NCBI RefSeq assembly: GCF_007097395.1
Contig: NZ_VKDC01000006.1
Span: forward strand, 272,073-336,072
Length of the DNA: 64,000 bases
Direction: 5' to 3'
From: Fulvivirga sp. M361
Lineage (GTDB): Bacteria > Bacteroidota > Bacteroidia > Cytophagales > Cyclobacteriaceae
The position numbers and the translations under genes were made by a program. Below the pieces are notes generated by a model that did no database searches, had not been told where the DNA came from, and worked only from the letters and a program-made list of their open reading frames with translations. Shown here in pieces: positions 1 through 9,556 of this stretch; within the stretch, counting starts at the first letter, position 1, and the number at the start of each line of letters is the position of its first letter.

Positions 1-2
1 AT

Positions 3-233
3 CCCAATCCTACGGAAGGACGCTTACAGATTCAATTTCGAAATAATAACACTCCGGTGTCTTTGGCGCTGTATTCTCCTTTAGGCAATAAAGTATATGA
101 ACAAACCCGTGTAATTACCGGCGATAAGATCACACTTGATTTAAGCAAAATAACATCTTCCGGTAAGGATATTTATCTCTTGCGTTTTGTTCAATCGGAT
201 AAACAAGTGAATCGAACGATAGTATTAGAATAG
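3..233 (+). CDS. C-terminal end of a T9SS-secreted protein (partial)
   Basis: The window opens inside a reading frame whose last 76 residues read P-N-P-T-E-G-R-L then a beta-rich stretch with S-P-L-G-N-K-V-Y-E and end in R-T-I-V-L-E before a TAG. The pattern (PNP start, hydrophobic-x-G turn, I-Y-L-L-R-F strand, basic C-terminal strand) is the type A sorting domain that directs Bacteroidota proteins through the type IX secretion system to the outside of the cell. The catalytic or binding part lies left of the window, so the role of the protein is unknown. It is on the same strand as the GH85 gene that starts six bases later, which suggests co-transcription with the glycan-degradation genes downstream. 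Confidence 0.8.
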   Translation, partial: PNPTEGRLQIQFRNNNTPVSLALYSPLGNKVYEQTRVITGDKITLDLSKITSSGKDIYLLRFVQSDKQVNRTIVLE

Positions 234-239
234 CACAAA

Positions 240-2231
240 ATGCCAAAGTTGAACTACGAAATGTTCCATAAAACACACCTATCTAAAATGTATATTGTAC
301 TCCGTAGTGTAGTAGGTACAACTTTGACATTTCTTCTTTTTTTATCAAGTAGTATTGCACAACCTACGTACGAGGCTAATCAACCTTATTCCTCCTATTG
401 GTTTATCAATGAATTCCTTCAATGGAATCCGGAAAAGGACCCTCATGCGAAATTTAATGTTAGCCATGTGGCGTTAAAGGCACGTTTTGTCGATTCCAGT
501 ACCCAGCTTCGACCTGAATTAAGCGCAGAGCCATCCATAGTTTCTCTTGTTCCCACATATCGTTCAACTTCTAAGCACCCTTCTCAGGGTTTTCAAACCG
601 TAGAAGAATATGCTTTTCCGTTTTGGCAATACATCGATTATTTCGTGCAATGGGGAGGTTCTGCCGGAGAAGGATTGATCGTAACCCCGGCTGTTCCTTG
701 GGTGGATGCGGCACATCGAAACGGTGTGAAAGTGTTGGGGACAGTGTTCTTCCCCCCAAATGCCTATGGAGGGAAAGAAGAATGGGTCAGAGAATTTCTC
801 CGGAAAGATGAACAGGGAAATTTCCCTGTAGCAGATAAAATGATTGAGGTGGCCGGATACTATGGGTTTGAAGGTTGGTTCATTAATCAGGAGACTAAGG
901 GTTTGAATGAGACTGATGCGCTGAACATGCAAGCCTTCCTGGCTTATTATCAGCAGAGATCCAAAGGGAGGTTTAAAGTGATGTGGTATGATGCCATGAT
1001 TGAAGACGGAAGAGTGATCTGGCAGGATGAGTTGAATCATCACAATTCAGGCTATTGGCAAAAGAATGATCAAAAATTGTCAGATATTTTATTCATTGAT
1101 TTTGGCTGGAGTACCACACAACAGGAGGATTCACATCAACGGGCCAGGGACCTTGGCAGGAGTCCGTGGGAACTGTATTCAGGGATCGATGTACAACAAA
1201 GGAGCTATAAATCCCCTGTCAACTGGAAAGGTCTTTACAAAAACGATAAACCCTATACAACGTCGATAGGTCTTTACTGGCCAAGTTCCACGTTCAACAT
1301 AGCACAAGACAAACAGCCGGAATCAGTCTATTTAGAAGAACAAAAATTTTGGAACGGGACCGTACTGGATGAAGATGTTCCGGCATGGCGATCCAAAGAA
1401 TGGAAAGGATTTGCCAGGTATTTTCCTGCCCGGTCCGTCCTCAGTGAGTTGCCATTTGTTACGAATTTTAATTATGGCCTGGGCAGGTTTTACAATGAAA
1501 AGGGAAAACGTCTTTCTGATGCTGAGTGGCATAACCTGAGCAACCAGGACATATTACCCACATGGCAATGGCAGGTAGATACCACAAAACTCGCTGCAGC
1601 TTTTGACTTTAATGAAAGCTACAACGGAGGCTCCTGTCTTCGATTCGATTTTAAGCAAAAAGATGAAGAGGTTTTTGTTCCATTGTATAAAACCAATTTT
1701 GATTTGCAAGGGAATGAAAAGATCGAACTGGTGGCTAAGGGAAAAGGAAAATTAAAACTGACGGTAAATTTTGCGAATGGAACGAGTAAAGATCATGCTG
1801 TTGAGGTGACCGAAAAATGGCAGTTATTCTCCTTTAAAACTCTTGACCACACATCTGAAAGAATAGTGAAGATCGGGATAAAAACACAAGGCAACGTTGG
1901 TGACTTTATTCATATCGGACAGCTGGCTGTGCGTGCAGGTACTCATACCAAAATTGCGAGACCAACGATTTCCTGTGAATCATTCATAAAAGGTGATAAA
2001 GCAGAAGTATACCTTCACATTGAAAGTGATAAAAATGGTCATCACCATAATATTTACCAGGTAAACCCCGACAAAAGCAAAACATGGCTTGGACAAACCC
2101 ACAGTACTGACTATTACTTGCCGGCATTACAAAAAGGTGCAAGCAAAACATACGCGATCATTGAAGTGGTTTCGGTGGCCAAAGATGGCAGTAAAAGTAA
2201 GGGGACAACCCAGAAAGTTTATTGGCAATGA
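240..2231 (+). CDS. GH85 endo-beta-N-acetylglucosaminidase
   Basis: Family GH85 enzymes cut the N,N'-diacetylchitobiose core of N-linked glycans and release the oligosaccharide from the protein. The call rests on the (beta/alpha)8 barrel signature: Y-x-D-Y-F-V-Q-W-G-G near residue 130, P-W-V-D-A-A-H-R-N-G-V-K-V-L-G-T around 160, and the active-site strand G-F-E-G-W-F-I-N-Q-E with Asn216 and Glu218, which match the Asn/Glu pair that runs substrate-assisted catalysis in this family. A C-terminal part from about residue 450 looks like beta-sandwich carbohydrate-binding or Ig-like domains. The N-terminus has a hydrophobic segment ending S-S-S-I-A-Q, so export is likely; the true start may be the ATG at 261 or 288, since the first 16 residues would make a long signal-peptide n-region. 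No T9SS tail is seen. It is the first enzyme of a one-strand run with GH38, GH3 and GH92 genes. Confidence 0.88.
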   Translation: MPKLNYEMFHKTHLSKMYIVLRSVVGTTLTFLLFLSSSIAQPTYEANQPYSSYWFINEFLQWNPEKDPHAKFNVSHVALKARFVDSSTQLRPELSAEPSIVSLVPTYRSTSKHPSQGFQTVEEYAFPFWQYIDYFVQWGGSAGEGLIVTPAVPWVDAAHRNGVKVLGTVFFPPNAYGGKEEWVREFLRKDEQGNFPVADKMIEVAGYYGFEGWFINQETKGLNETDALNMQAFLAYYQQRSKGRFKVMWYDAMIEDGRVIWQDELNHHNSGYWQKNDQKLSDILFIDFGWSTTQQEDSHQRARDLGRSPWELYSGIDVQQRSYKSPVNWKGLYKNDKPYTTSIGLYWPSSTFNIAQDKQPESVYLEEQKFWNGTVLDEDVPAWRSKEWKGFARYFPARSVLSELPFVTNFNYGLGRFYNEKGKRLSDAEWHNLSNQDILPTWQWQVDTTKLAAAFDFNESYNGGSCLRFDFKQKDEEVFVPLYKTNFDLQGNEKIELVAKGKGKLKLTVNFANGTSKDHAVEVTEKWQLFSFKTLDHTSERIVKIGIKTQGNVGDFIHIGQLAVRAGTHTKIARPTISCESFIKGDKAEVYLHIESDKNGHHHNIYQVNPDKSKTWLGQTHSTDYYLPALQKGASKTYAIIEVVSVAKDGSKSKGTTQKVYWQ

Positions 2232-2276
2232 AAGTGAAAACTATTTGTATATCCGGAAATTTGGAATAAAAAGCAT

Positions 2277-3845
2277 ATGAAATTAAATAAAATGTACGGG
2301 TTGATATTGTTGATAGGTTTCGCTTGTCAGCCCACCGATAAGGAATCAAATGATAAACCCCTTCCAAGAATAGCCATAGCCGGCCTGGCCATAGAGTCAA
2401 GTACGTTCTCACCGGCTAAAAGTACTGAAGAGGCTTTTCATGCACTTTATGGAGAAGACGTTTTTAACTATTTCCCTTTTCTGGCGGCAGATTCATCCGT
2501 GCGAAAACAAGCTGAATATTTCCCGGCGGTCAAAGGGCATGCACTTCCCGGCGGGATAGTGACCCGGGAAGCTTATGAATCACTTATGTCAAAAACGCTG
2601 GAAAGCTTAAAAGCTAACCTTCCTTATGATGGCCTCTTTTTTGACATTCATGGCGCCATGAGTGTGGAAGGATTAGATGATCCGGAAGGAGATATGATCA
2701 AAAGGATCCGGGAAGTAGTGGGGTACGATTGTGTGATCTCTACCTGTATGGACCTTCATGGCAATGTTTCAAAAAAACTGGCGGGAAACACGGACCTCAT
2801 TACTTGCTATCGTATGGCCCCGCATGAAGACGCTTTTGAATCAAAGCGAAGGGCCCTGACTAATTTACTGGACCGTCTGGAGAGCGGAAAAGGAAAGCCT
2901 GAGTACAAAGCCTGGATCCCGGTCCCCGTCTTACTTCCTGGCGAAAAAACCAGTACGAGAATTGAACCTGGAAAAAGCCTTTACGCCAGGGTGGCGCCAA
3001 TTGCAGAACAAGAGGGCATCATTGATGCTGCTATTTGGGTAGGTTATGCATGGGCGGATGAGCCTAGAAACCATGCAGTGGTGATGGTGACAGGTGATGA
3101 TAAATCCAAAGTGAAAGCCTCAGCGGAAAGTCTGGCCAACAGCTTTTGGGAGGCAAGGAATGATTTTGAATTTGTGGCCCCTACGGAACCTTTTGAAACG
3201 GCGCTGCAAATGGCTATCGAAAGTGATAAAAAACCATTTCTGCTTAGTGATATGGGAGATAACCCAACAGCAGGGGGCGCCGGAGATGTGACCTGGACAC
3301 TTAATGAATTGTTAAATACAGACGAGTTTAAAAAGGAAAATGGCAAATCACTCATTTACGCTTCCATACCAGGGCCACAATTAGTAGAGCAAGCCTTGCA
3401 AGTGGGAGTTGGTAAAGAAGTAGAAGCATATGTCGGGGCTGAAGTCGATGATCGCTATGCTGCCCCCATTCTATTGTTCGGTACGGTGAAGTCGATCAGA
3501 GAGGGGGACAGGCATGCTGAAGTGGAAGTAGTGGTAGAGGTAGGTAACATCTCCGTTATTGTCACTAAAAAACGTAAGCCGTATCATCGTGAGCATGACT
3601 TCACTCAATTGGAGTTGAATCCTCGTGATACAGATATTATAGTAGTTAAAATAGGGTACCTGGTCCCCGAGCTTTACAATATGCGCGGAGACTGGGTGAT
3701 GGCGCTTACTCCAGGCGGGGTTGATCAGGACCTGGAGAGACTGGATTATCAGCGCATTAAAAGACCCATGTTTCCTATGGATAAAAACATGACGGATGTG
3801 GACCTTAATGTTCGATGGATTGAAACCTCTAATTCGAAAATGTAA
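2277..3845 (+). CDS. M81-family (MlrC-like) metallopeptidase, lipoprotein
   Basis: The 522-residue protein has an M81 N-terminal domain (I-A-I-A-G-L-A-I-E-S-S-T-F-S-P start, D-G-L-F-F-D-I-H-G-A-M-S at about 120, T-C-M-D-L-H-G-N-V-S at about 155) and the MlrC C-terminal domain (D-M-G-D-N-P-T-A-G-G-A-G-D after about 315). The Asp and His residues in these motifs are the likely zinc ligands by analogy with MlrC, the enzyme that opens linearised microcystin. The substrate here is unknown. The N-terminus ends in G-F-A-C17-Q, a lipobox, so it should be membrane anchored, which is not typical of the family. It lies 45 bases after the GH85 gene and 78 before the GH38 start, in the same direction, so it may act on the peptide or amide part of glycopeptides; that is inference. 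Confidence 0.85.
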   Translation: MKLNKMYGLILLIGFACQPTDKESNDKPLPRIAIAGLAIESSTFSPAKSTEEAFHALYGEDVFNYFPFLAADSSVRKQAEYFPAVKGHALPGGIVTREAYESLMSKTLESLKANLPYDGLFFDIHGAMSVEGLDDPEGDMIKRIREVVGYDCVISTCMDLHGNVSKKLAGNTDLITCYRMAPHEDAFESKRRALTNLLDRLESGKGKPEYKAWIPVPVLLPGEKTSTRIEPGKSLYARVAPIAEQEGIIDAAIWVGYAWADEPRNHAVVMVTGDDKSKVKASAESLANSFWEARNDFEFVAPTEPFETALQMAIESDKKPFLLSDMGDNPTAGGAGDVTWTLNELLNTDEFKKENGKSLIYASIPGPQLVEQALQVGVGKEVEAYVGAEVDDRYAAPILLFGTVKSIREGDRHAEVEVVVEVGNISVIVTKKRKPYHREHDFTQLELNPRDTDIIVVKIGYLVPELYNMRGDWVMALTPGGVDQDLERLDYQRIKRPMFPMDKNMTDVDLNVRWIETSNSKM

Positions 3846-3923
3846 TACTCAAGCGTCGAAAACTAAAAGGCAAACCAGTCCCGTACGTTGAATGGAAATT
3901 TAGCACAAGAAAATAAACTAAAG

Positions 3924-6632
3924 ATGAAAACGATATTGGCCAAGGTTGTAATCCTGATCCACGTATTTGCCTTCACGTCAGGAAATCGAAGCGCATTAGC
4001 CCAGGAGACCTTTAATTGCGATGAGGAAACATACGAACTATTAAGAGCACTTTCAAAGTCAAAACTGGCGACAGGTAAGGTACTATTATTTACGACCACT
4101 CATGAAGATATTGCCTGGCTGAATGAACCGGAGATCTGTAAGATCGATCGGGATAACCTATGGTTGACCCCTTACATCAATCGATTGAAGAGGGAACCTG
4201 ACTTCAAAATGGATATCGAGCAATCTTCCATTGTAATGGAATACCTGCACCGGCATCCGGAAGAAAAAAAAGACTTCATTAAATTTCTTAAAGAAGGGAG
4301 AATATGTGTGGGAGGGGCTTATGTACAGGCTTACGAAGAGATGTATTCGGGAGAAGCTTTGACCAGGCAATTTTACCTCGGCACAAAATGGATGCAGGAT
4401 AACCTGGAAGGGTATCAGACCAATACTTATTTTAATAACGATGTTCCCGCCAGAACTATGCAAATGCCGCAATTGGCTAGTAAAGCAGGAGTAAACAATT
4501 TTGTTTTTGCGAGGCACATCAAAGGGTTATTTTACTGGGAAGCTCCTGATGGCTCGAAAGTGCGCTGTTATAGTCCCGGTAATCATTACATGGAGTTTTA
4601 CAATCTGTTAGGGAGAAGTGATGAAGGTGCGGTAAAACAAATGGCAAAAGATGCCGTGGATTGGTACACGAAGTACAACAATCAAACGGCAGATAATTCC
4701 GTTATGCCTGCCATGTTGAATTATGAATTTATCTGGGACCAAAAACCCGTGGAAAACTGTGTTCCTTTCATCAATAAATGGAATGAGATAAAGTACATAA
4801 AGGCAGAGGGTAAAAAACGTGTCAAAGTTGATTTACCCAAATTCAATTATGCCACGGCGGATGAGTTTTTTGAAAAAGCAACGGCAACTACAGCGATCGA
4901 AAAGACCATTAAAGGAGATCGTCCCAATACATGGGTATATATTCATGGAGCTGCGCATCAACAAGCCATAAAAACAAGCAGGGAAGGGGATATTTTACTA
5001 ACGCAGGCTGAAAAATTTGCCACAGCTGATGCATTGGTCGAAAACTCATTTAGAAAGTACCCGGAACAAGCCTTAAAAGAAGCATGGGAGGCTAAAGTTT
5101 ACCCGGACCATGGCTGGGGGGGTAAAGGGGGTGATGTTACTGATAACCTTTTTTTACAGAAGTTTATTATCGCGAAATCCAAAGCGGAAAAAATAGTAAG
5201 CCAATCGATCAGGGATATTGCCGGAAAAATAATACTTGATTCAAAAAAAGGCACCCCGGTTGTTGTATTCAACAGCCTGAGCTGGGAACGAACGGATCCT
5301 GTCAGCTTTAGCATAAACTTTGGTCCTGACGAAGCTGAAAACATTTACCTGGTTACTGAAAATGGGGCCAACGTATCCGTACAACTGTCTGAAGTGGAAC
5401 ATTACCCTAATGGATATTTACAATCTGCCGTTGTCAACTTTGTCGCCGAAAAACTTCCTTCCATTGGGTACAGGACTTTTTATTTAAGGCCAGCCGGGCC
5501 GGTAGGGTCTAACACGGGTAAAAAGACTGAAAATGCCTATGAAAATGATTTTTACAAAGTAAGATTTGGCCATGGAGGATTGGAAAGCATTTTTGATAAA
5601 GCCCTGAAAAAAGAACTGATCAACACCACTACATTCAAAGCGGGTGAAATATTTGCCATGCATTCTGAAGGTAATGGCGCTGGAGAGTTTGCTGAAGTGC
5701 AGCAACCCGATCTGACCTTTTTTGATAGACTGGGTACAGGGGTCACAAATTGGGAAGTAGATGAGCAGGGTCCCGTTTACACCTCATTCAAAATGAGACA
5801 ACCTATGAAGGAGGCTGTTGTTGAAATGAAGATCACACTTTACAACACCGCCAGGAGGATAGACTTTACAGTGGATCTTTTAAACTGGGCCGGAACCCTT
5901 TACAGGGAGTTTAGAATAGCCTTTCCGTTGAACATGGAAGATGGGACCGTTACTTATGAAGTTCCGTTTGGTGCAGTGACCATTGGTAAAGATGAACTGA
6001 GAGGTAACGGAGGTGAATATTATAATACGCCTGTACGAGAAATTCATCCAAGAGCTATTGAAAACTGGATATCTGCCAGCAATTCGGATTATGGAGTAAC
6101 CATCAGCTCAAGTGTAATAACAGCTGACTGGATGGACCCTGTCGATTCATTGAGTAGACAGACCATTTTGCAACCGATCCTCCTGGCGTCCAGAAAAAGT
6201 TGCCATTGGGAAGGAAACACCTACCATCAAACGGGAGACCATCATTTTTCATTCAGTTTCACCTCCCATCATACCGGCTGGAAAAATGGTCAGCGCTTTG
6301 GAAAGCAGGCAAATGAAAAAATACATGTAGTAGTCGATCCGAGATCTTTTCGTGAAACGACATTACCCGAAAAACTCAGCTTTTTTAAAACTGATCAGGA
6401 CAACCTGATAATTTCTACCGTCAAAAAAGCAGAAGATGACCAAAGTACGATACTCAGGGTATATGATACGGATGGAAAAGGTGTTGATGCCTCCATTTCT
6501 ATTTTTAAACCTGTAAGTAATGTCCAATTGACCAATTTAATTGAAGAGCCCATCAGGGAATTAAAATCAGAGGACGGAAATATCCAACTGAAGGTAGGTC
6601 ATAATGCCATTGAGACTATAAAAATCGAATAG
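3924..6632 (+). CDS. GH38-type alpha-mannosidase, exported
   Basis: The protein resembles GH38 retaining alpha-mannosidases. The N-terminal metal motif H60-E-D62 in T-T-H-E-D-I-A-W-L matches the H-x-D zinc site. N-N-D173-V-P-A sits where the catalytic nucleophile Asp lies, although the usual D-x-F-G context is altered. Further GH38 features are A-G-V-N-N-F-V-F-A-R, F-Y-W-E-A-P-D-G-S, and the helical middle domain with D-H-G-W-G-G-K-G-G near residue 395, followed by large beta-sandwich domains. The ATG at 3924 is chosen over one at 3888 because it gives a clean signal peptide of about 27 residues ending A-L-A-Q. It lies in a same-strand run with GH85 and GH92 genes, pointing to mannose removal from N-glycans. 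The loosely conserved active site leaves linkage and sugar preference open. Confidence 0.83.
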   Translation: MKTILAKVVILIHVFAFTSGNRSALAQETFNCDEETYELLRALSKSKLATGKVLLFTTTHEDIAWLNEPEICKIDRDNLWLTPYINRLKREPDFKMDIEQSSIVMEYLHRHPEEKKDFIKFLKEGRICVGGAYVQAYEEMYSGEALTRQFYLGTKWMQDNLEGYQTNTYFNNDVPARTMQMPQLASKAGVNNFVFARHIKGLFYWEAPDGSKVRCYSPGNHYMEFYNLLGRSDEGAVKQMAKDAVDWYTKYNNQTADNSVMPAMLNYEFIWDQKPVENCVPFINKWNEIKYIKAEGKKRVKVDLPKFNYATADEFFEKATATTAIEKTIKGDRPNTWVYIHGAAHQQAIKTSREGDILLTQAEKFATADALVENSFRKYPEQALKEAWEAKVYPDHGWGGKGGDVTDNLFLQKFIIAKSKAEKIVSQSIRDIAGKIILDSKKGTPVVVFNSLSWERTDPVSFSINFGPDEAENIYLVTENGANVSVQLSEVEHYPNGYLQSAVVNFVAEKLPSIGYRTFYLRPAGPVGSNTGKKTENAYENDFYKVRFGHGGLESIFDKALKKELINTTTFKAGEIFAMHSEGNGAGEFAEVQQPDLTFFDRLGTGVTNWEVDEQGPVYTSFKMRQPMKEAVVEMKITLYNTARRIDFTVDLLNWAGTLYREFRIAFPLNMEDGTVTYEVPFGAVTIGKDELRGNGGEYYNTPVREIHPRAIENWISASNSDYGVTISSSVITADWMDPVDSLSRQTILQPILLASRKSCHWEGNTYHQTGDHHFSFSFTSHHTGWKNGQRFGKQANEKIHVVVDPRSFRETTLPEKLSFFKTDQDNLIISTVKKAEDDQSTILRVYDTDGKGVDASISIFKPVSNVQLTNLIEEPIRELKSEDGNIQLKVGHNAIETIKIE

Positions 6633-6820
6633 GGTGAGTTGACCATGGGAATAAATATGGAAGAGCGCAACCGAAATCAACTTCTCTCCGGAGTGGCAGA
6701 TTTTGTATTAAGGATTTCGGGGCTGGTGTAATAGCCGGGCCAGGCTATGGATATAAAAATATGAGAAATACTTCGAAGTATACACTTTAAATAGATGACC
6801 AAAACTCTAATTATACCAAC

Positions 6821-9481
6821 GTGAACAGATATTATATACTACTCATCGCATTACTTTTTATCGGTTGCGAACCGGAAAACAATACACCTGCATATAGAGA
6901 CAAAGGATTAGCTGTGGAAGCCCGGGTAGCCGATCTTCTATCAAGAATGACATTGGAAGAAAAGGCGAAACAACTGGATATGTATTCGTCCCATGATCTG
7001 GTGACCAACGGTAGATTATCTATTGAAAAAATGGATAAACACTTAAATGGTATCGCCATGGGATCCATACGTGATTACTATCCGGAATCCGCAGAAGCTG
7101 CCAATGAAGTTCAGAAATACATTATTGAAAATACACGACTTGGAATCCCTGCATTGATCATTGAGGAATCATTGCATGGATATGTTGGTCATCATGCTAC
7201 TGCATTTCCGGTTCCTATAGGGATCAGTAGCACATGGGATGTAGAGCTCATTGAGAAAATCGGAAAGGTAATCGGAACAGAGGCCCGTTCGGTGGGTGTT
7301 CATCTGGGGTTGTCTCCTGTATTAGGTTTGGGAAGAGAACCACGTTGGGGAAGAATTCAGGAAACGTTTGGTGAAGATCCCTACCTGGCCGCCAGAAGTG
7401 GTGTGGCAATGGTAAAAGGAATGCAAGGTGAAGATCTGTCAAATGATGATGCGATTGTAGCCGAACCCAAGCATTACGGAATTCATAGTATACCCGAAGG
7501 AGGCAAAAATACAGCTCCGGTTTACATAGGTGAACGTGAGGCACGTAGCAACTTCCTTTATGTTTTTGAAAAAGCTTTTAAAGAGGCGGGCGCTTTAGGG
7601 GCGATGGCTGCTTATCACGATTGGGACGGCATACCCGCCTCTGCAGACCCATGGCTGTTGAAAGACCTGTTGCGGGATGAGTGGGGATTTAAAGGAATGG
7701 TCATTTCCGACCTGGGAGCCATCAATAGATTACAAGGAGCACATTTTACGGCAGAAACCCCTAAAGAAGCAATCACTGCGTCCATAAGCGCAGGTATGGA
7801 CATGCAGTTCTATGATTATGCCCACGATACCTATCAGCAATCCATCATCGATGGCGTAAATGATCAAACACTGAAAATAGAAGATCTTGACAGAGCAGTA
7901 TCCAGTGTGCTTTATGTGAAATTTAGGTTAGGGCTTTTTGAAAATTCTTATACTGACACTGCTTTGAAAGCAGAAAGATATCATTGCAAGGCACACCAGG
8001 GTATCGCCCTGGAATCAGGCCAAAAATCCATTACCTTATTGCAGAATAAGGATAATGTCCTGCCATTGAGCAATGATATGAAAAATATTGCCCTCATAGG
8101 CGAATTAGCCGGTGAGGGACTTCTTGGTGGTTATTCACCTAAAAGCGCGGTTGGGGTGCCGATCACAGAGGCATTTAAAGACACACAATACAATGTTGAA
8201 TTTGTAGATATTGGTGTCCCGGGAAATTATTTCGAACAAATAAATACCCGGTTTCTGTTTACTAAAAAAGGAGAGCAGGGTATTGATGTCGAATATTTTA
8301 ACAATGCCGATTTATCAGGAAATCCTGCGCTTACCAGGGTTGAATATGACCTGGAGAACGATTGGCACAACAATACCCCGGCTGCAGGTATTTCTTCAGA
8401 TAACTTTTCAATTCGTTACAGTGGTTATATCGTACCGGAATTTACCGGGATCTATGCGTTTGATCTTTGGGCTGATGATCTGGGGAAACTCACCCTTGAT
8501 GGAAAAGTAGTTATTGATAGTTGGAATAAGGATTTTAAAAGAACATGGTCCTCAACACGGTCGAAAAATGAAGTCTATTTAGAAAAAGGAAAAAAGCATT
8601 TTCTTAAATTGGAGATGGCCGAACTGGACGAATTTACAGGCATATTCCTTCGCTGGAAATTTGCTGCCAATAAAGGGGAAAGCATGTTTGAAAAGGCAGC
8701 AAAAGCGGCTAAAAGAGCTGATGTCGCCGTGTTGGTGCTAGGTGAAAAAATGGATGAAGTAGGCGAAGGTCTGGATAAGGTAAGTCTTGAGCTTAACACC
8801 TATAGCAAGCAGCTATTGAATGAAGTGGCTAAGTCAGGTACTCCAATTGTTTTGGTGCTTCAAAACGGAAGACCCATCGTATTGACCGAAGAAAGTGAAA
8901 AAGTGGATGCTATTGTTGAAACATGGTACGCAGGAGAATTCTGCGGACCAGCAACGGTGGATGTACTTACCGGAAAGGTAAACCCCTCAGGGAAATTGCC
9001 AGTTTCATTTCCTCATAATAGCGGGCAAATTCCGATCTACTACAACCATAAAAGATCGGCCAACCGTACCTATGTGGATGGTAACAATCAGCCTCTTTTT
9101 GCATTTGGACACGGATTAAGCTACAGCAAATTTGAGTACACGGACCTAAAAATAGCGCAGGCAGAAATAGCTAAGGATCAAAACCAAAAGGTGAGTTGCA
9201 GGATCAAAAATGTTTCTGATCGAAAAGGAACGGAAGTTGTTCAATTATACATCACCGACAGTTTTAGTTCTGTGACCACTCCTGTCATGCAACTGAGAGG
9301 GTTTAAAAGAGTTGAATTGGATGCAGGACAAGAAAAAGTAGTTGAATTTGTGTTGTTACCTGATGACTTGGCACTGTGGAATGCTGAAATGAAACGGGTT
9401 GTGGAGCCTGGAGAGTTCAAGGTAAAGGTTGGTGCTGCATCCGATGATATTAAGTTAACATCTACCTTTCGTGTAAAATGA
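6821..9481 (+). CDS. GH3 beta-glycosidase with PA14 domain, lipoprotein (first of tandem pair)
   Basis: The protein is a GH3 family enzyme of about 886 residues. Visible parts are the N-terminal TIM barrel (L-L-S-R-M-T-L-E-E-K-A, G-R-E-P-R-W-G-R, E-P-K-H-Y), the nucleophile strand G-M-V-I-S-D297-L-G, the alpha/beta sandwich domain, a PA14 insertion at about residues 488-615 (V-E-Y-F start, F-D-L-W-A-D-D-L-G core), and a C-terminal fibronectin III-like domain. The usual S-D-W around the nucleophile is S-D-L here. PA14 domains often bind or shape substrate recognition in GH3 beta-glucosidases. The start is a GTG at 6821; the ATG at 6795 runs into a stop. F-I-G-C16 is a lipobox, so it is probably an envelope lipoprotein. 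The substrate may be a beta-linked glucose, xylose or N-acetylglucosamine; the context suggests a glycan core sugar, but this is not shown by sequence. Confidence 0.88.
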   Translation: MNRYYILLIALLFIGCEPENNTPAYRDKGLAVEARVADLLSRMTLEEKAKQLDMYSSHDLVTNGRLSIEKMDKHLNGIAMGSIRDYYPESAEAANEVQKYIIENTRLGIPALIIEESLHGYVGHHATAFPVPIGISSTWDVELIEKIGKVIGTEARSVGVHLGLSPVLGLGREPRWGRIQETFGEDPYLAARSGVAMVKGMQGEDLSNDDAIVAEPKHYGIHSIPEGGKNTAPVYIGEREARSNFLYVFEKAFKEAGALGAMAAYHDWDGIPASADPWLLKDLLRDEWGFKGMVISDLGAINRLQGAHFTAETPKEAITASISAGMDMQFYDYAHDTYQQSIIDGVNDQTLKIEDLDRAVSSVLYVKFRLGLFENSYTDTALKAERYHCKAHQGIALESGQKSITLLQNKDNVLPLSNDMKNIALIGELAGEGLLGGYSPKSAVGVPITEAFKDTQYNVEFVDIGVPGNYFEQINTRFLFTKKGEQGIDVEYFNNADLSGNPALTRVEYDLENDWHNNTPAAGISSDNFSIRYSGYIVPEFTGIYAFDLWADDLGKLTLDGKVVIDSWNKDFKRTWSSTRSKNEVYLEKGKKHFLKLEMAELDEFTGIFLRWKFAANKGESMFEKAAKAAKRADVAVLVLGEKMDEVGEGLDKVSLELNTYSKQLLNEVAKSGTPIVLVLQNGRPIVLTEESEKVDAIVETWYAGEFCGPATVDVLTGKVNPSGKLPVSFPHNSGQIPIYYNHKRSANRTYVDGNNQPLFAFGHGLSYSKFEYTDLKIAQAEIAKDQNQKVSCRIKNVSDRKGTEVVQLYITDSFSSVTTPVMQLRGFKRVELDAGQEKVVEFVLLPDDLALWNAEMKRVVEPGEFKVKVGAASDDIKLTSTFRVK

Positions 9482-9556
9482 TTATTGGCTACTTCCCTGG
9501 AGGGAGCAACCGAACCAATGATTTGACCAAAAAGGAATAGAATAAATAATGAAAGT

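Noticed and set aside
6633-6820. A short frame of about 23 codons in the gap before the first GH3 gene
   Set aside because: Too short, no recognisable start context and no conservation that can be judged here.
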